A DNA stretch of 64,000 bases from Haliclystus octoradiatus (GCA_916610825.1 OU744451.1:11224864-11288863); one strand, 5' to 3'. Positions 41,341 to 51,573 are shown, numbered from the stretch's first letter. Program-made: numbers and translations. The notes: generated by a model not told the origin, from the letters alone.

Positions 41341-44300
41341 CGATAGGTGCGACATCATCAAGCATAGATATTAGGTTGCCTGTCCTTAAGATATGGGTCA
41401 AAACTGGCATGAAAAACCGTGACGGTACCACAAAGCTTAAAACTGCTAGATGCCTCATAGATGGGGGCTCAGATACGACTCTAATAAAACAATCGTTTGC
41501 TTTAAGTCTCGGAATTGAAGGGACTAAAACGAATATTTCATATGAAGTAGCAGGAGGTAAAAGCTATAGAGAAAACACCATGACATATGATATAACAGTG
41601 GGAAGAATAGATCCCATACAAGAAATTGGAAAGGTCAAGGCATATGGTGTTAAAAGAACATGTGGCTCATGTAGTAAGCTTCAACACAATTTTTTTAATG
41701 AAAATAAACATTTATGCAAGATTAAAGACCAAATAGACATTGAAGGAGGTGACATTGATATATTACTCGGAAGAGATGCACAAGGCTGTCATTTAGAAAT
41801 TTCAAGGTTAGCAGCAACAGATGGACAATTGCATTCACCAATCGGTATTGAGTATCCATTAGGTTGGACGGTTGTAGGAGGATCAAGTTCAAATCAAGAA
41901 AGCAAAATCAAATCAAAGAGAGTTCATTCATTGCAAGTGGTAGATGTCATAGATTTAGAAGATGTCAAGAATCTATTTGTATCAGATATGGCAGGGGTCA
42001 ATTCCAGTGAACGTTGTGTATGTGAAGAAAAAGAAATTGACGAAGCAAGATTTATTAGAATTGCAGAAGAACATACTAGATTTGATGAAAATGGAAGGAT
42101 TGAAGTCAAATTACCTTGGAAGAAGAGCTACCCAGAAGCTCTGCCACTTAACTACACAGCAGTTGCGGAGAACCTGAAAAAGAAAATCAACCAACTAAAG
42201 AAGCAAGACAGATATAAGGATTATGCCAAAGCTATTGAAGAAGTTATTAATTCTGGTTTTGTCAAAAAGACTGTTCATCAAGAAAATGAAATTGCGCATT
42301 ATTTAGAACACCACTTAGTCACCAGAGAAGATAGTGTATCAACACCAAAGAGAATAGTATGGAACACAGCAAAGAAATTCAATGGTATATCCATCTCAGA
42401 TGCACTAGAAAAAGGTCCAGATCTTCTTAACTCATTATTTAGAACTATTGTTGGATTCAGAGAAAACGAGATAGGATTTATAGGGGATATCAGAAAAATG
42501 TTCAATATGGTCATGATATCTCCTCAGGATAGGAAATTCCATCGCTTCTTGTGGATTCACGAAGAAGAAGAACAACCAACAGTTTATGAATGGGAGCGGC
42601 TAATATTTGGAGACCCTCCAAGCCCAAACTTGTCACAGCTAAGTTTACATTTCCTAGCATCAACCTATGAAGATGTGTTACCAACTGGGAGTGAAATTTT
42701 GAAGAACCACATTTACATGGACGATGTAGCAGACTCAAGATGTACAGACAATGAAGCAGAAAAAGCTATGGTAGAAACAAGCAAGATTCTTGGGAAAGCA
42801 CAATTTCAAATAAAACATTGGCACACAAATCATAAGGTTCTAGAAAAGAAAATATGTGAAATAATGTCTAAAACAATGAACGTAGACACAGCTCCAACAC
42901 CAGAACAAAGTGATAACGAAACAACAATTTTAGGTCATGTTTGGGACAAAGAGAATGACTTATTGTCGTTAAAAGTATGTAACATGAACATTTCAAGTAA
43001 TCCAGATTACATCAAACTAACAAAGAGACGTGTTCTACAATTGATAGCAAAAGTTTGGGACCCGTTAGGCCTTTTAGCACCGGTAATGGTTCATCTGAGA
43101 ATCCCCTTTCAAGATCTCTGGAGAAGAAATTTGAACTGGGACACACCCTTTAATGAAGACGAAACAAATGAATGGCACGAAAGATTTCAACTTTTAGAGA
43201 GTAACCTTCAAACAAAAGCTAGAAGATGCTTGAAAACTCAAAGTACAAAAGGAAAGTTAGAATTACATGCATTCTCAGATGGTGGATCAAACGCTTACGG
43301 TACGTGTGTGTATTTAAGACAGAAAAATGAGAATGGGAATTTTGAAGTAAACTTCGTCGCAGCAAAATCTTTAGTAACACCAATACGGGGCTGGACAATA
43401 CCTAGAACAGAGCTTGTAGCTGCTTTAATCATGACTCGATTGGTTAAAAATGTGATTGGTGCATTGAAAGAGAAACCACATTCAGTGACATACTGGACTG
43501 ATTCGACTGTTGTGTTACATTGGTTGAAAGCAAATCAAGATCAGTTTAAAGCATTCGTAGAATCACGTATCGGAGAAATTTTGGAAAATGCAAAGTCTGA
43601 ACAATTTGCATATGTACCTTCAAAAGAAAATGCAGCTGATGTCTTGACAAAGGAGACACATATTGATCTACAAGAGTGGTACAAAGGCCCTGGGTTTTTA
43701 AGAAGAGAACTAACAGATTTTGAAACAGTTGCCATTACTGAAGAAATCAAAACAGAGAAAGATTTAAATGAGATCAAACGAAAACGTCAAAAGAAGAAAA
43801 AAAGACCACGAAAGGTCAATTCATGTTTCAAAGTAGGAAAACCTGAACTCATCAGTAATGAAGAAAGTGAACTGATTATTTCAAAAGCAGAGAAGTCAGA
43901 AACATTAGAAGGAGCACTTGAAGCAATAAAGGAGAAGGATGAAGATTCAGTCAGCACAACAACAAGACTGTACCGTGCTTTGCAAAGTGACGAAAATTGG
44001 AGTGGAAAAGAATTTCAAAAATTATGTCCCTTCTTTGACTCAGATGAAAAGATATACAGATTAGGCGGACGTCTTGAACACATGAAAAACTTTGAACCAA
44101 AATTAGTTGCTCCAATAATTTTGAAAAGAAGCCCAACATCAAAGAAAGCTACATCTGAAGAAAAGGGAGTTATGAAAAATACTGTTCTTTTGAAAATCGT
44201 AGCTCATCACCATGAAAAAGTGGGTCATGCAGGAGTTAACATGACAAGAGCTGCAATTGAACAAAGTGGTCTCTGGATCATTGGAGTGGTTCGATTGATA

Positions 44301-44387
44301 AGAACAATGATGAAATCATGTTTATTTTGTCGCCAGAGGAAAGCACCTCTACTCACACAACAAATGGGACAATTACCAGATTTTTGA
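40284..44387 (+). CDS. BEL gag-pol polyprotein: capsid, protease, RT, RNase H, integrase zinc finger
   Basis: A 1367-codon open frame, ended by TGA at 44385. After the gag zinc knuckles comes the protease (RCLIDGGSDTTLIKQ, with DGG in place of the usual DSG/DTG, and DILLGRD). The reverse transcriptase has IGFIGDIRKMFNMV and the catalytic HIYMDDVADS (YMDD). RNase H has AFSDGGSNAYG, RTELVAALI and YWTDSTVVLHWLK, and its end is marked by VPSKENAADVLTK. The integrase HHCC finger is HHEKVGHAGV then CLFCRQRKA. The order and motifs are those of BEL/Pao elements. The frame is cut before the integrase core by the single TGA. Confidence 0.92.
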   Translation: MSMISIESIKEITQSVAEAATIAAIKAVNSKDNNRNSHSSNYATIKLAGFTPNSWNGDAKSFPTFKKRFKSAMSNAKIDDDNVQLQWLEKLLPEYYQNLIEGRPSLIEAWNSLELVITDKKISEELTWNFRRLKPILDQESNTLQTFVNTIRTHIMYMNDFGKGHRIKDEEFIKDLKRKTGKEFEFMLEDQISTENRIAKKMNLPEEELSAEYILDFLERRIKSHHSTRRYQEKSKNSTTGTKTGKISSISNIKKDDCRLQCTETHDLENCKKFKKLSTQERADHCKRKGFCFRCLTPNHIKPNCDSEKICETCEQDHHTLLHHKKKKESAQSTTSSDNIQEEGHQRVATTSSIGATSSSIDIRLPVLKIWVKTGMKNRDGTTKLKTARCLIDGGSDTTLIKQSFALSLGIEGTKTNISYEVAGGKSYRENTMTYDITVGRIDPIQEIGKVKAYGVKRTCGSCSKLQHNFFNENKHLCKIKDQIDIEGGDIDILLGRDAQGCHLEISRLAATDGQLHSPIGIEYPLGWTVVGGSSSNQESKIKSKRVHSLQVVDVIDLEDVKNLFVSDMAGVNSSERCVCEEKEIDEARFIRIAEEHTRFDENGRIEVKLPWKKSYPEALPLNYTAVAENLKKKINQLKKQDRYKDYAKAIEEVINSGFVKKTVHQENEIAHYLEHHLVTREDSVSTPKRIVWNTAKKFNGISISDALEKGPDLLNSLFRTIVGFRENEIGFIGDIRKMFNMVMISPQDRKFHRFLWIHEEEEQPTVYEWERLIFGDPPSPNLSQLSLHFLASTYEDVLPTGSEILKNHIYMDDVADSRCTDNEAEKAMVETSKILGKAQFQIKHWHTNHKVLEKKICEIMSKTMNVDTAPTPEQSDNETTILGHVWDKENDLLSLKVCNMNISSNPDYIKLTKRRVLQLIAKVWDPLGLLAPVMVHLRIPFQDLWRRNLNWDTPFNEDETNEWHERFQLLESNLQTKARRCLKTQSTKGKLELHAFSDGGSNAYGTCVYLRQKNENGNFEVNFVAAKSLVTPIRGWTIPRTELVAALIMTRLVKNVIGALKEKPHSVTYWTDSTVVLHWLKANQDQFKAFVESRIGEILENAKSEQFAYVPSKENAADVLTKETHIDLQEWYKGPGFLRRELTDFETVAITEEIKTEKDLNEIKRKRQKKKKRPRKVNSCFKVGKPELISNEESELIISKAEKSETLEGALEAIKEKDEDSVSTTTRLYRALQSDENWSGKEFQKLCPFFDSDEKIYRLGGRLEHMKNFEPKLVAPIILKRSPTSKKATSEEKGVMKNTVLLKIVAHHHEKVGHAGVNMTRAAIEQSGLWIIGVVRLIRTMMKSCLFCRQRKAPLLTQQMGQLPDF

Positions 44388-45398
44388 CTAAACGCAAGTT
44401 ATCCTGCATTTTGGACTACCGCGGTTGACTTTTTTGGACCCCTTAAGACCAAACTAAGACGTGGTGTAACAAAGAATGGACATGTTGCATTGTTCACTTG
44501 CACTGTCACTAGGGCTATCCATCTTGAGTTTGTATATGACTTACAAGGAGGTGAAGGAATGTCTTCTGAAAAATTTATAATGGCATTTCGCAGATTTGCT
44601 TGTTTACGAGGTATCCAGCCTCGCCAGATGTACAGCGACCAAGGACCTAATTTGGTAGCAGCCTCTAAATCAATTGAAAATTTAGAGAAGAAATGGGATG
44701 TCAAATTAGAAAAAATTGCTTAGAAGGACGTGGTTTTATCTGGAAATGGAATTGTCCGACGGCTTCCCACCAGAACGGAGTAGTGGAAGCATTTGTCAAA
44801 TCGGTAAGAAAAGCTCTAGATGCGATGAAAAGCTCCAGACTGTTATGTCAAATCTCTTTATCCTGATGAATGGGAAACCGCTCTGGCAGAAGTTACGTAT
44901 TTATTGAATTCCAGACCACTGTGGCCCAATTCTAGTGTGGATCCTTTAGATATTAATGGACTGATTACACCGAACAGCCTTCTTTATGGTCAAAATATGA
45001 TTATACCACAATTTAATGAAGAAAAAGAACCGCATCCAAAAGATAGAGTAGCTGTCATTGAACGTCGCATACAAATATTCTGGGACGTCTGGTTACGAAA
45101 CATGCCTGCACAATTATTGTGCAGAAACAAATGGTTTAAAAAGAATCGAAATTTACAAATTGGTGATTTAATTATCGAGAAACGCATTTCTGGAGTAAGT
45201 TTAAGCCCAAGAGCAATCTGGCCGCTTGGTGTTGTTACAGCTGTATACCCAGGTCTAGATAAACTTGTTAGAAAAGTAAAGATCAAAACTAAAACAGGTG
45301 AATACAACAGACCGATCAGCAAATTATGTCTTATTGCAACCAATGAAGAGCTGAAAGAAAGATGTTTGAATGAGAAAGACTTGATCAATAAAGAATAA
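44388..45398 (+). pseudogene. BEL integrase core and C-terminus (broken)
   Basis: Continues in the same frame after the TGA with FWTTAVDFFGPL (first aspartate), VTRAIHLEFV and MYSDQGPNLV (second aspartate) to 44723. Frameshifts near 44715 and 44850 follow; between them PTASHQNGVVEAFVKS carries the catalytic glutamate. 44904-45398 encodes the C-terminal part (NSRPLWPNSSVDPLD, then VIERRIQIFWDVW) to the stop. All catalytic residues are present in the pieces. Confidence 0.88.
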
Positions 45399-45542
45399 AA
45401 TATGAAAATTACAATTAAATAAAACAATTTGATTTATAGACAATGAGAACATTGACAATTAGTATAAATTCACCATAAATAGATATAGAATATAGATTAA
45501 TTTTATTTTCATTTGAAATAAATATTTCAAATTTGGGGGGAG

Positions 45543-45816
45543 TGGAAATTAATAAATCAGTTGTATGTTAATTTGTATTAAATAAAGAAATATGATTGAT
45601 CATGGTGTGATAGTGGTGTGAGATATATGGCGTGAGAATTTGTGATGACACAGAGGATCACGTTCGAAACGATGTAAAGTAGACGTGTTTTTAGAATGTG
45701 AATATTATTATGAAAGTGATTGAAATTATATGACTTGTTTGGTTATGTTAATGTTTATTTACTACTTCGTATTCGACTCGCCTCTCACAAATGACAAATT
45801 GAACTAGAACAAAACA
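45543..45816 (+). repeat. 3' LTR of the BEL element (274 bp)
   Basis: Same length and, by eye, same sequence as 39319-39592. Followed by the second ATCCG. Confidence 0.92.
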
Positions 45817-45893
45817 ATCCGAACTCAAAGGTAGCATATATAAAAAAATGCTGCACAAAGGAAGATAAGGAGGGCCGCGAAGCCGGTAATATC

Positions 45894-46345
45894 ATGCTGT
45901 AGTACATGGTAGAATACTACACATGATTGGGTTTATAATGTTAGCTATTGTTTCATTATTGTCTGTTACTTTTAAGTTTTTGAGACAAAATTTATTTTCG
46001 TGTCTACATTTACGAATGAGTTCCGATCTTTTGTTTAGCAGGTTATTCCAATTTCATATCATTAATTACAACAAAAATAACCTGCTAAACAAAAGATCGG
46101 AACTCATTAGTAAATGTAGACACGAAAATAAATTTTATCTCAAAAACTTAAAGGTAACAGACAATAATTAAACAAGAGTTAACATTATGTACCGAATCAT
46201 GTGTAATATTCTACCATGTAGGCTAGTGCATTGATATATGTTTTTTTCAAATAATAAAATCTATACTTGCCTGATGATTGCCGTATGGCGTGAAAATCGG
46301 AGTAGCGAGAACAGTATGTCTCTTTTTTGACTCATTTTATTTATT
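45894..46345. mobile_element. Penelope-like fold-back: two inverted GIY-YIG C-terminal copies and a hammerhead-like motif
   Basis: The arms 45898-46051 and about 46070-46217 are reverse complements with a short spacer. The right arm in plus sense encodes NKNNLLNKRSELISKCRHENK then FYLKNLKVTDNN with a stop at 46169-46171. The left arm encodes the same on the minus strand. The motif is the C-terminal end of the GIY-YIG domain at 12571-12958 (LNKKSELISKCRHENKF). To the right, 46230-46345 is the family B 3' end with a hammerhead-like motif. Confidence 0.8.
46266..46309 (+). ncRNA. Hammerhead-ribozyme-like motif, family B, plus strand
   Basis: CUUGC (46266-46270), CUGAUGA (46271-46277), UUGCC-GUAU-GGCGU stem II hairpin, GAAA, then AUCGGAGUA and GCGAG (46305-46309). 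Stem I pairs over five positions (CUUGC with GCGAG). The base after GAAA is A rather than C, which weakens the mini stem III compared with 38262-38305. It lies about 95 bp downstream of the GIY-YIG stop codon on the same strand. Confidence 0.62.
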
Positions 46346-46689
46346 CATTTAGTAAAGTCTTACGTGGAAATGAATATGTTTCATAATTCACATTTGAGTC
46401 AAATATGAGGTTATGTTACTTACTACGTCATTTACAACATGCACATGCGTCCTCCCCAATTAGACGGAGTCGGTAAGATAACATTGATATTCATGTACAT
46501 AGGTTATAGGGAAATGTTTAAATTCCAAACGACAAATTGTCCTTGTGTGCATCCATACTGCGCATGTCTAGGGAATCACCCCAAAAACCTTTGAACTGAT
46601 AGCTTCGTTCACAACAAAGTTTTTTGAAATCTTTGTACTGCTCAGAATGAACAAGGTTTATTTTCCCGCAATTTAACCCAGTTTTGGCA

Positions 46690-46703
46690 GTTTCCATAGC
46701 AAC
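46690..46703. promoter_or_regulatory. RFX X-box-like sequence
   Basis: GTTTCCATAGCAAC fits the X-box pattern of two half-sites (GTTNCC and RGNAAC) separated by AT. X-boxes bound by RFX factors control many ciliary genes. It is deep inside CFAP47 intron 1, so a role is only a possibility. Confidence 0.35.
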
Positions 46704-46738
46704 TTCTGACGGAAAAGAGGCTTTGCAATAACGTCTTA

Positions 46739-47253
46739 CGGTGTCTGTAACTTGCGTGTTCCAGACTTGATTAATTTATTAAGAGATTAAAAAGTAAAAC
46801 TGTATAGCTAAGAATTTTCCATAAATTGTTGAACTTGATTTGGAAGGAAATCCATCACACGAAAACGCAATTATTTGCAGGTGTTAAAAAGTTCTGAAAT
46901 GTTTATCGAAGTCTGTATCAATATCATCAGTGTGATACGCATTGCCTTGAAATTACTGTAATTGAGTTTTCAATTTTTAATTTGAAATTGGTATATCTGT
47001 TTACTGCATTTAAAACGGCAATATCATAAAACGTTATTTATTTATTGCTGTCATTAATATCATTATTTAGCGATCGAACAATGAATGTTTAACAAATCAG
47101 AATATTAATAAATTAATGAAGTCTGGAGTAAAGTCCCCGACATGACATCAACTGCAAAATTTAGCCAAGCCAGAACTATTTTGGTAACATCGAGACGCTA
47201 AAAGACTGTAAACGCACGCAGCACGCTCGCACGCACGCAAGATACAGACACCG
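46739..47253. mobile_element. TA-flanked MITE, copy 1 (515 bp)
   Basis: Ends CGGTGTCTGTAACTTGCGTG and its inverse (CACGCAAGATACAGACACCG), with TA on both sides, suggesting a Tc1/mariner-type target. The related copy at 52338-53024 in the same orientation is longer at the left end. Shared internal landmarks are AAGAGATTAAAAAGTAAA, CTAAGAATTTTCCA and ATTATTTAGCGATCGAA. Confidence 0.75.
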
Positions 47254-47599
47254 TAATGTCTTACAACTCATAAACATTGCCCAAATTTCAATAACAAATA
47301 CATTTAGGCTACATCAAATCCAAAGACGAATAAAGAAACACTGGCTGGGGATTTATCGTCCAATTCTTTCAAAACTTCTGTAAAACCAACTTTATCAAGA
47401 AACATAAACATACAATTCACTGCTAATACTTTACAGATAACACATTTATTCACCAATCCACCATTTTGTAAAAAAAATTAACTGTCTTGTTTTCGTTATC
47501 AATCTAAACAACCTTCCGGCAGGCAGCGAAGACAAGCCCGTGCAAGTCTTCAAAATATTTCAACTTCGACTTCATCTTTGACTTCGTTACGAATCTAAA

Positions 47600-50560
47600 C
47601 CTCCCTAATGTACTGTAGTAATCATACACCACATTTTATTTTGACTTGAAGCTCAAAACCACAGTCAGATACTAGGCCTACATGGGGCCGGAATTAGCAG
47701 GTTACTAGGGATGCATGGAATCTACTGTTGGCCGGAAAAAGTTCTGTGATTCTGACCATTTTACAGAATCACCGAGCCAGCCGGACCCATTTCATTAGAT
47801 TCGGCCAATTCTATGGTTCGGCCAACATACATTTTAATCAACAAAGTTCATTATTTATTGTTAAATAACCAACATTGTGGCATGTTTTAGACCTCTGAGA
47901 TTACGTTTACGAAAGGAAACTTCTCGAATCGCGAAACTATCCACTACAAAAAAGCCTCATTTTGGATTTATCACACCATTGTTGTCACGTGTTTCATGGT
48001 CACACTTGTTCTATGAAAATCTTTCAATCAGAAACTATAGATATAGCAACGGATATTGCCTTTTAAACTTAGAAATAGAGTTTTGCTTTATTACTGTATT
48101 TGGAAGATAATATTTGTATATAATTATAATAATTTACGAAAGTATTGTAGTTGGCATGACAATTGAATACTGTAGAATTGTGAAAACTTACACAGCAAAG
48201 AGAATGTAATAGAATCCGTTCAGAAGTATAACACCAATGAAATACACAAATCAATCCAATAATAACAATATATAATAACTCAAATATTCACCAACAATTC
48301 AATAGGATTTATACATCTAATAAAAACACTTTGTATAAACTATATCGACACATTAACTTTATTATCACTTCTTGTATCAACTCCTCTTTCCTTCTAACGC
48401 ACATATAGTGAATATCTCTACAATGTCATTTCAAGATACATGATCCCTGTCAATCAATGTCAGTTGGGCTTAATATTACAGAGAAATCTTTCCAAGAAAG
48501 AAAAAAATCAACACAAGCACTTTGCTTCATTATTCGTAACTTTATGTCAACGCTTATGTCGCTATTTTATCACGCATCTATTTATTTGTGAATATGAATA
48601 TATATCATTTCCTACTTCGCAAGCAAGCAATCGTCAGTCACAACGAAAAGCGAAACATGTTGTTGATAATGATGGCCTCATAATTGGAATCAAATACATC
48701 CAGGCTATCCAATTTAACATGAAATTTCCCTACTATAATGTTTGAAATAGCATGTTGTGTTTTGTGAAATTTCTAATATCCATCAACAAACTTATCTAGA
48801 GTCGACACAAATTTCCTAAACATTTTTAAAGTTCTGCAGAATATTCGGCCGGAATTCCGGCAAACTTGACCAAACTCCGGTGCATCCCTAAAGGTTACCC
48901 ATTCCTTTAAAAAGGTCTCTGCCGCAGAAGGAGCACTTATATGTAGCAGAGGAGTAATTTCCACCCATCTTGTAAACCGGTCTATCATGGTAAGCAGATA
49001 ATGACGCGGGGATTTGAAGCATGGGTGATGGAACAAGCGGAAGGAGGAACATAAATGATGCCAATGTGTACAATTTGTAATGATCACATGACATGCCATA
49101 TGGCATTGAAGGAGTGACATTATGGCGTGTGATTACGCTGACAATGTGTGCACTGCTGAACCCACTTGCAAATTTCAAAATTTCATTCTTCATTTTTGGC
49201 CAGAAATAGCAATCAGGAACGAGTCTGTAAGAGGCGGCATGGTGACTGAAGTTATGCATATTCATAAAAACATTGCTTTGCAATGGGATGGAACAGAGGT
49301 ACGTGGCACTGATTTTGAGGAGACACACCACAATATCCCTTCAGGAAAATTGATTTGTTGCAAATCTGCTTTGTCAAATTGTTTCTAGTACCAGATCGCT
49401 CAATGTAACACACAGCCTAAGGAAATTATTTTCACAGGAACTGATGGAGAGTCGACAATACAAGATGCAAGATCTCTAGATAAGGTGTCAGCAGCGACAT
49501 TTAATCACCAATTACATAAACAACATCATGAACTAATTGAGATAAAAAGGAAGCTGAGAAGTTTTAGATCTCGATTTCCATGCTGCTGAAATTGGTTTAT
49601 GATCTTTGAAAACTGTAATAGTAGTATCTTCAACCATAAACCGGAAGCACTTTACAGCTAAAAAGATTGCCAGTAATTCTCAGCCAGACATTTTTGTTTC
49701 GCTAGAGAAAGATGACAAGAATAGAAACTAAGTTGAGCAGATTGTCTGTTATGTTCATGGAGCACAGCACTAATTGCATGACCAAAAGCATCTCTGGTAA
49801 TGAAGTAATCAGAATAAGACGTGTCTGGATGACATAGAGCCAAAGCGTGATTAATTTCTGTTTTATAGCTTAAAAACACATCTTGCATGCTTCCAAACCA
49901 AACTTTAGGTACTATTCTCCTCGACTGCCGTTGATTTTTAGCTGGCGGCTGTGTAGCAGTTAGCTAATTTTTGCAATTGTAAAACAATTCCGGCACAATT
50001 ATGAATAAAGCAGTGATAAAATAATGAAAAGGAAACACATCCAATGAACAGGGGCTGGCAATGCTAAAAGGTCAGATTTAGATCTTGTTTTTGGCTCAAT
50101 ACCCTGCTGAGAAACATTGAATTCCAAAAGTTCAACACTGTCAACGGAAAACAAACATTTAGCAAGATTTGAATGTAAACCAAACTGCAAAAACCGCTCA
50201 AACGTTAATTGTAAGCAAGAATCATGGTCCCGTTGACATACATAAAAAAATTCAAAGAGCCAAAAGGAGTTTTTACAGTAGTTTTGTCGATGTCATCAGG
50301 ATGAATGGGAATCTGTTAATATGCTTTGCTCAAATCCAGACGTGAAATATTTTTGAACGATGAAGATCACTGTTCAATGATTGGATATCCGGTAGAGGAT
50401 AATGATCCAGTTTTGTGATCCAATTCAAAGCTTGGTCTCTTACCTGCCAAAACATTCCTGCTTCATATTTAGGAACTAATTTCCTATTGACTAGTGGCAG
50501 GCTGACTGATACTGACTTTCAAAAATTTATCAAGCTTAGCACGTGCAATAGCTAACTTAT
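47600..50560 (-). pseudogene. Decayed Gypsy pol, split by a hAT-type element
   Basis: Right to left on the minus strand: RT pieces (KLDHYPLPDIQSL near 50400, FGLHSNLAKCLFSVDSVELL near 50180-50120), RNase H (YFITRDAFGHAISAVLHEHN, 49820-49740), integrase zinc finger region (SYRLVPDCYFWPKMKNEI, 49240-49180), and integrase core (YLLTMIDRFTRWVEITPL near 48990). The APSAAETFLKEWVT segment is interrupted at 48898 by the hAT-type element (47706-48890). Sequence left of it (about 47600-47698) may be the continuation. Stops and shifts are very frequent; this is an old relic unrelated in sequence to the other two Gypsy copies. Confidence 0.75.
47706..48890. mobile_element. hAT-type non-autonomous transposon, 1185 bp
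   Basis: Inverted ends TAGGGATGCATGGAATC (left) and TAGGGATGCACCGGAG (right, read inward) are of the well-known TAGGGATGCACCG type of hAT elements. The flanks CAGGTTAC (47698-47705) and AAGGTTAC (48891-48898) agree in 7 of 8 positions, as expected for an 8-bp target duplication. No transposase frame was recognised. It is inserted in the decayed Gypsy integrase. Confidence 0.78.
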
Positions 50561-51418
50561 TTGGGTGTTTGCGTCTAGGATAAGAAAAAACAGGCTCACC
50601 AGTAATCTCAATTCAATGAGTGTGAAAGTGTTTTTAAAATAGTGAGAGCAAAGCGCAAATATGCAAAGCAAAGATAAAATTCAATCAAAAAAAGCTTGCT
50701 AGGTACAACTATTTGCAATATTCTATCAGATGATATGTTATTTGATTCATTTGGTTTTGAAATAGCCGACAAAATCGCAAAATCGCACCGAAAACATACA
50801 TACCGGTACACAATTAATAGATATAGGTAGATTGTGTATGCAGGCTGCTTGTTGACAAGAGTAAGAGCTATACAAGCACGAACCATGAAACAGACTCCCT
50901 CAAGCAATATTAATAGAACCTCATTTAAATCAGTTTTTGACGTCATCTATTTTCTTACTTTTCCGTACAATGAACTTATGACGTGCATTTGGACCTATAT
51001 GTACTTGCAAACAAATACATTTTTCAAATGCTCTTTTGTCCTTAACTGTTTCTACTCATTTTGGTAAAAACAAAAGGTTTTTCAAATAAGAACATTTGAA
51101 ACAATTTGAAACAATAGAAAATTTGACCCGCCTACCAGAGCTACAAGTTGCATATTTTGGTTTGCAAGGCAAAACTTTTTCCAGGTACTAGGAGGGTAGC
51201 CCAGTCTTTCTAGACGAGTTACTCTCTTATTTTATTCATTTTTCTTCGAAACATTGCAGCAGTCTATAATTTTTTGTTTTCAATGGGTTTGACGTTTAGC
51301 ACCAAAGGAAATGCACCTTTAATAAGTAATATTTTTGTTTTCCTTTAGATTTTTAGCTTTTAATTTTTTCTAGTTTCCTATTTATATATTTTACTAATCT
51401 TATTAATTCATGATTTAG

Positions 51419-51573
51419 GAATTCAAGCTGATTTGTAAAGAAAAGGATGTCGTCTTAGCACCAGGGTTATCAATATCAGGAATAATTGAATATATTTCAA
51501 AGGATAACAAAGATTGTTCTGAATATTTAGTTGTTAATGTCAATCAACAAACTTGTGGTGTTCCCCTCAAAGC
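51419..51573 (+). CDS. CFAP47: CFAP47, coding exon 2
   Basis: Acceptor ATGATTTAG|GAATTC and donor AAAGC|GTAAGT; 155 nt, entering in phase 0 and leaving in phase 2. It encodes EFKLICKEKDVVLAPGLSIS and then DCSEYLVVNVNQQTCGVPLK, the end of the first MSP/ASH-like domain (FKL...APGL...IEY pattern). The reading frame joins exon 1 without a stop. It starts 15.5 kb downstream of exon 1. Confidence 0.87.

Larger units (their letters stand above)
39319..45816 (+). mobile_element. BEL/Pao LTR retrotransposon, young insertion
   Basis: A 6498-bp element with 274-bp LTRs (39319-39592 and 45543-45816) and a perfect 5-bp target duplication ATCCG (39314-39318 and 45817-45821). Internal order: gag, zinc knuckles, protease, reverse transcriptase, RNase H, integrase, all on the plus strand. 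A polypurine tract TTTGGGGGGAG (about 45532-45542) precedes the 3' LTR. The primer-binding site region starts GTTTCGAACTATTGTAGTCG (39593) and was not assigned to a tRNA. Lesions: one frameshift in gag, one stop and at least two frameshifts in the integrase. It sits in CFAP47 intron 1, in the sense of the gene. Confidence 0.93.
39171..45868 (+). pseudogene. Short basic reading frame interrupted by the BEL insertion
   Basis: The frame opens with ATG at 39171 (MDNARSRTLTNAEKMKRYR) and is cut at 39318 by the BEL element. Without the element and one target copy it continues in frame at 45822 (LKGSIYKKMLHKGR) and stops at 45868, giving 64 residues. The composition is strongly basic, and the AEKMKRYRAERK style resembles the N-terminal basic segment found in multi-copy, transposon-associated proteins of invertebrates. 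Function unknown. It may be a fragment of a DNA transposon. Confidence 0.45.
35955..51418. other. CFAP47 intron 1, 15.5 kb
   Basis: Occupied largely by mobile elements: a Harbinger-type MITE, a fold-back element, Penelope-like 3' ends, a full BEL element, a TA-flanked MITE, a hAT-type element and a decayed Gypsy. Between these, 36726-37290, 38370-39170, 46320-46690 and 50560-51418 hold nothing I could identify. Confidence 0.7.
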
